Below are positions 61,684 to 64,000 of a DNA stretch of 64,000 bases, in pieces; the first letter of the stretch is position 1; each line of letters opens with the position of its first letter. Made by a program: the position numbers and the translations under genes. The stretch covers positions 94,579-158,578 of the forward strand of contig NZ_CYSA01000025.1 in assembly GCF_001458355.1 (NCBI RefSeq). Direction: 5' to 3'. The DNA comes from Thalassovita gelatinovora. GTDB lineage: Bacteria > Pseudomonadota > Alphaproteobacteria > Rhodobacterales > Rhodobacteraceae. A model generated the notes under the pieces. That model ran no database searches, was not told the origin of the DNA, and saw only the letters and a program-made list of their open reading frames with translations.

Positions 61684-62322
61684 ATGCTGACAGCGATTGT
61701 GGATTACGAAAGCGGCAACCTGCATTCGGCGGAAAAGGCGTTTCAGCGCATGGCGGTGGAAACCGATGCGGGTGAGGTCGTAGTCACTTCGGACCCTGAT
61801 CTGATCCGCACCGCCGATCGTATTTTGCTACCGGGCGACGGTGCATTTCCGGCCTGCCGCGCGGCGCTGTTCGACCATCGCGGCGTGTTCGAGGCGATGG
61901 AGGAAGTCGTGATCAGGGGCGGCAAGCCATTCCTCGGTATCTGTATCGGCATGCAGATGATGGCCACCCGTGGGCTGGAATATACAGAAACCCCCGGTTT
62001 CGACTGGATCGGCGGCGATGTTGTCAAGATCACCCCCTCTGATCCCGCGCTTAAAGTGCCACATATGGGTTGGAACGATCTGGTAATCGATCAGCCGCAC
62101 CCGGTTTTCGACGGGATCGAAACCGGCAATCACGCCTATTTCGTGCATTCCTTTCACATGCAGGTGGCCGACCCTGCGCATCTGTTGGCACATGTGGATT
62201 ACGGCGGCCCGATCACCGCCATCGTTGGGCGCGACAACCTGCTGGGCATGCAGTTCCACCCGGAAAAGAGCCAGAAAACCGGGCTGCGGCTGATCGCCAA
62301 TTTCCTTAGCTGGAAACCCTGA
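61684..62322 (+). CDS. hisH: Imidazole glycerol phosphate synthase, glutamine amidotransferase subunit
   Basis: 212 aa class I glutamine amidotransferase. It supplies ammonia to HisF. N-terminal IVDYESGNLHSAEKAF; oxyanion region LLPGDGAF; catalytic Cys87 in FLGICIGMQMM; catalytic His/Glu in MQFHPEKSQKTG. It precedes hisA after two opposite-strand DUF2147 genes. Its last 17 bases overlap the end of the first DUF2147 gene. Confidence 0.97.
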   Translation: MLTAIVDYESGNLHSAEKAFQRMAVETDAGEVVVTSDPDLIRTADRILLPGDGAFPACRAALFDHRGVFEAMEEVVIRGGKPFLGICIGMQMMATRGLEYTETPGFDWIGGDVVKITPSDPALKVPHMGWNDLVIDQPHPVFDGIETGNHAYFVHSFHMQVADPAHLLAHVDYGGPITAIVGRDNLLGMQFHPEKSQKTGLRLIANFLSWKP

Positions 62323-62704
62323 CACGGCGCCAAGTCTGCGATTGGCAGACAAATGCGATACAGCCCTGTACCACCATACGGTCGCCCTTGACCTTCATGT
62401 TGCCCTGAAACGTGGCATTTTGCAGCGGTAGCCAGCCAGTTCCCTGATATACGCCGGGGGACACTTGCTTCATGTCCCAGAAAAGCTGCTTTCCCAGGTT
62501 CGGGGTCGAGACCCGATTACCGGTCTTGTCATAGGTCCGCACGATCTGACCACAAAGCGCGTCACCGCATTGCCGGGCCTCGACATGGGCGACCTGTCCC
62601 TTTCTGTCGGGTTCGGTCATCCAGGTTCCCAATGCCGAATTGGCCAGTGCCAGCGCAGGAGCGCCCCCCATCAGGCCGGCACAGAACAGTATACTGCGAA
62701 ACAT
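62306..62704 (-). CDS. DUF2147 secreted protein, copy 1
   Basis: 132 aa from ATG 62704, with SD GGAGG six bases upstream. A signal peptide covers about 1-20 (RSILFCAGLMGGAPALALA). The DUF2147 domain shows LGTWMTEPDRKGQVAHVEARQCG-type start, NLGKQLFWDMKQVSPGVYQG and the closing VVQGCIAFVCQSQTW with conserved cysteines. It is predicted to be a lipocalin-like periplasmic beta-barrel; function unknown. An in-frame ATG at 62746 is upstream. The start codon lies in a 13-bp inverted repeat. It overlaps hisH tail to tail. Confidence 0.82.
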   Translation of the reverse strand: MFRSILFCAGLMGGAPALALANSALGTWMTEPDRKGQVAHVEARQCGDALCGQIVRTYDKTGNRVSTPNLGKQLFWDMKQVSPGVYQGTGWLPLQNATFQGNMKVKGDRMVVQGCIAFVCQSQTWRRVRVSS

Positions 62705-62751
62705 GCTATTCCTCCGTCGGGTCATTCCACCCACAGGAAATAGCATGTTTC
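62698..62751 (-). promoter_or_regulatory. Inverted repeat that can hide the start codon of DUF2147 copy 1
   Basis: GAAACATGCTATT (62698-62710) and AATAGCATGTTTC (62739-62751) are perfectly complementary with a 28-base loop. In the mRNA the downstream arm includes the ATG start, while the GGAGG ribosome-binding site is in the loop. It could act as a translational switch or mark a duplication of the start region. Confidence 0.55.
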
Positions 62752-62805
62752 ACGACATTTTCCGCCAATGATCGTTAGCTTTCGGCAAGATAGGCCAATA
62801 CCGGC

Positions 62806-63189
62806 CTATTCCACACGGTTCCAAGTCTGCTTCTTGCAAATCGGGCCAACACAGCCCGACACATTCAAAACATTGCCTTTCAGCGACATTTTCGAGCTGT
62901 AGATCTTGTCGGTCGAGGGTTGCCAAATCTTGCCCTTCTTGTAGCTGCCGTTGCCTTGGGGTTTCATATCCCAAACCAGCTTCTTGCCGACATTGGCGGA
63001 TTTATATTCACCGCTGGCGTTGAACGTACGCGAAATCACACCGCAATAGCTGTCGCCGCAGGTCGACATGGTGATATGGGCGTAGGAACCGTCATCGACT
63101 TGGGTTTTCCAGATGCCTTCGACCGGATCGGCCAGTGCCGCACCGGCCCCCGCCAAGCTCAGCACTGCGGCCAGAACCAATTTTTTCAT
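62806..63189 (-). CDS. DUF2147 secreted protein, copy 2
   Basis: 127 aa from ATG 63189 after GGGAGGTG. Signal peptide MKKLVLAAVLSLAGAGAALA. The domain matches copy 1: EGIWKTQVDDGSYAHITMSTC, YCGVISRTFN, NVGKKLVWDMKPQGNGSYKKG and VSGCVGPICKKQTWNRVE. The pair is most likely a tandem duplication. It lies between hisH and hisA on the opposite strand. Function unknown, likely periplasmic. Confidence 0.85.
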   Translation of the reverse strand: MKKLVLAAVLSLAGAGAALADPVEGIWKTQVDDGSYAHITMSTCGDSYCGVISRTFNASGEYKSANVGKKLVWDMKPQGNGSYKKGKIWQPSTDKIYSSKMSLKGNVLNVSGCVGPICKKQTWNRVE

Positions 63190-63322
63190 GAATTCACCTC
63201 CCTGTGATGGCACGATCCTGACCCGGAGCGGCGATTCCGATCAAGCCTGACATCGGGGCAAGTTGCAATTTCGGCGGCTCCGTGCAAAAGACCGCCCAAC
63301 CGACGAAGCGAAAGGCTGTTTC

Positions 63323-64000
63323 ATGATCCTCTATCCCGCAATCGACCTCAAAGACGGCAACGCCGTGCGGCTTTACAAAGGCGAAATGGATCAAGCCACG
63401 GTGTTCAATGACAACCCCGCCGCGCAAGCGATGGAATTCGTCAACGCCGGCTGCGAATGGCTGCATCTGGTCGATCTCAACGGTGCTTTTGCCGGTGAAC
63501 CGGTGAACGCAGCCCCGGTCGAAGAAATCCTGGCCCAAACCAAGGTCCCTGCCCAGCTGGGCGGCGGAATCCGCGATATGGCGACCATCGAACGCTGGCT
63601 GTCCAAGGGGTTGGCCCGGGTCATTCTAGGTACCGTGGCGGTGGAAAACCCCGATCTGGTACGGCAGGCGGCCCGCGCATTCCCCGGCAAGGTCGCGGTC
63701 GGCATCGATGCGCGCAATGGCCGGGTGGCGACCAAGGGATGGGCGGAAGAAACCAATGTGATGGTGACCGATCTGGCCCGGTCGTTCGAAGACGCAGGCG
63801 TCGCCGCGATCATCTATACCGACATCAACCGCGATGGTGCGATGCAGGGGCCAAATGTTGACGCGACTGCTGCGCTTGCCAATGCCGTGTCGATCCCGGT
63901 GATTGCCTCGGGCGGCGTCAGTTCTCTGGACGATCTGCGAGCCCTGAAAAACTGCGGCGCGCAACTTGATGGTGCCATTTCGGGCCGGGCGCTTTACGAT
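63323..64000 (+). CDS. hisA: ProFAR isomerase (HisA), cut by the window end
   Basis: First 226 codons of the (beta/alpha)8 isomerase of histidine biosynthesis: [19 protein letters not shown] with the catalytic Asp8, LQ-type [40 protein letters not shown] and the second Asp region [16 protein letters not shown]. Phosphate-binding [11 protein letters not shown] and GRALYD follow at the cut. About 15 residues are missing compared with the usual length of about 240. It is the third his gene here. Confidence 0.97.
   Translation, partial: MILYPAIDLKDGNAVRLYKGEMDQATVFNDNPAAQAMEFVNAGCEWLHLVDLNGAFAGEPVNAAPVEEILAQTKVPAQLGGGIRDMATIERWLSKGLARVILGTVAVENPDLVRQAARAFPGKVAVGIDARNGRVATKGWAEETNVMVTDLARSFEDAGVAAIIYTDINRDGAMQGPNVDATAALANAVSIPVIASGGVSSLDDLRALKNCGAQLDGAISGRALYD

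Overview
The window looks like a chromosomal segment of a marine alphaproteobacterium of the Rhodobacterales (Roseobacter-type). Supporting signs are the C4-type 5-aminolevulinate synthase with an FnrL-type box upstream, the order DUF2849-cysI-cysH-DUF934-fpr, a TRAP dctPQM/dctBD locus, a short RTX protein with an N-terminal hydrophobic segment, SatD-DUF3307, and a form II CO-dehydrogenase-like operon. Base composition is moderately GC-rich with many AT-rich intergenic stretches. No insertion sequence, prophage, CRISPR array, rRNA or replication origin was seen. Most of the window is ordinary core genome with a few accessory islands. Identifications rest on reading motifs and layouts by eye; no database search was run.

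Layout. 1-12.9 kb: cell-wall genes (mrcA end, amiC), an aminotransferase, an M48 protease with two thioredoxin-fold proteins, ispG, a RodZ-like protein, hemA, an M20 peptidase, a glycosyltransferase and a sulfotransferase-like gene. 12.9-21.1 kb: two identical tRNA-Asp genes, two tRNA-Val isoacceptors, and a glucosylglycerate locus (synthase, phosphatase and a GH13 phosphorylase) with an RTX gene between its parts; then SRAP and an HU-like protein. 21.2-28.1 kb: lon behind a sigma-32-like promoter, two tandem PAS-helical paralogues and tgt. 28.2-35 kb: qmcA-nfeD, a RimB-RimK fusion, a crotonase lacking its catalytic glutamates, sufT, satD-DUF3307 behind a strictly periodic operator array, an IscA/SufA protein and tpiA.

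35.1-41.6 kb: TRAP dicarboxylate transporter dctPQM and the dctB-dctD two-component system. The DctD-like regulator lacks Walker A and GAFTGA, yet two DctD-type palindromes lie upstream of dctP. 41.7-46.4 kb: assimilatory sulfate reduction operon with a divergent Lrp-type regulator. 46.4-48.6 kb: an Ala-rich membrane-anchored protein, infC starting at ATA, and a methyltransferase. 48.7-53.1 kb: coxG-S-L-M (form II). 53.3-60.4 kb: LuxR-type response regulator, FIST protein, PAS hybrid kinase (a layout like NosP/NahK nitric-oxide signalling) and an Hpt-bearing hybrid kinase that could complete a phosphorelay. 60.4-64 kb: stand-alone Lrp ligand-binding domain, hisB, hisH and hisA, with two DUF2147 genes inserted on the opposite strand.

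Most notable: (i) four 18-bp palindromes at exactly 30-bp intervals covering a leaderless satD promoter; (ii) the FIST/hybrid-kinase/LuxR/Hpt cluster beside a form II cox operon; (iii) the degenerate DctD with intact-looking binding sites; (iv) tandem PAS proteins without a recognisable output domain; (v) a 13-bp inverted repeat that buries the start codon of a DUF2147 gene.
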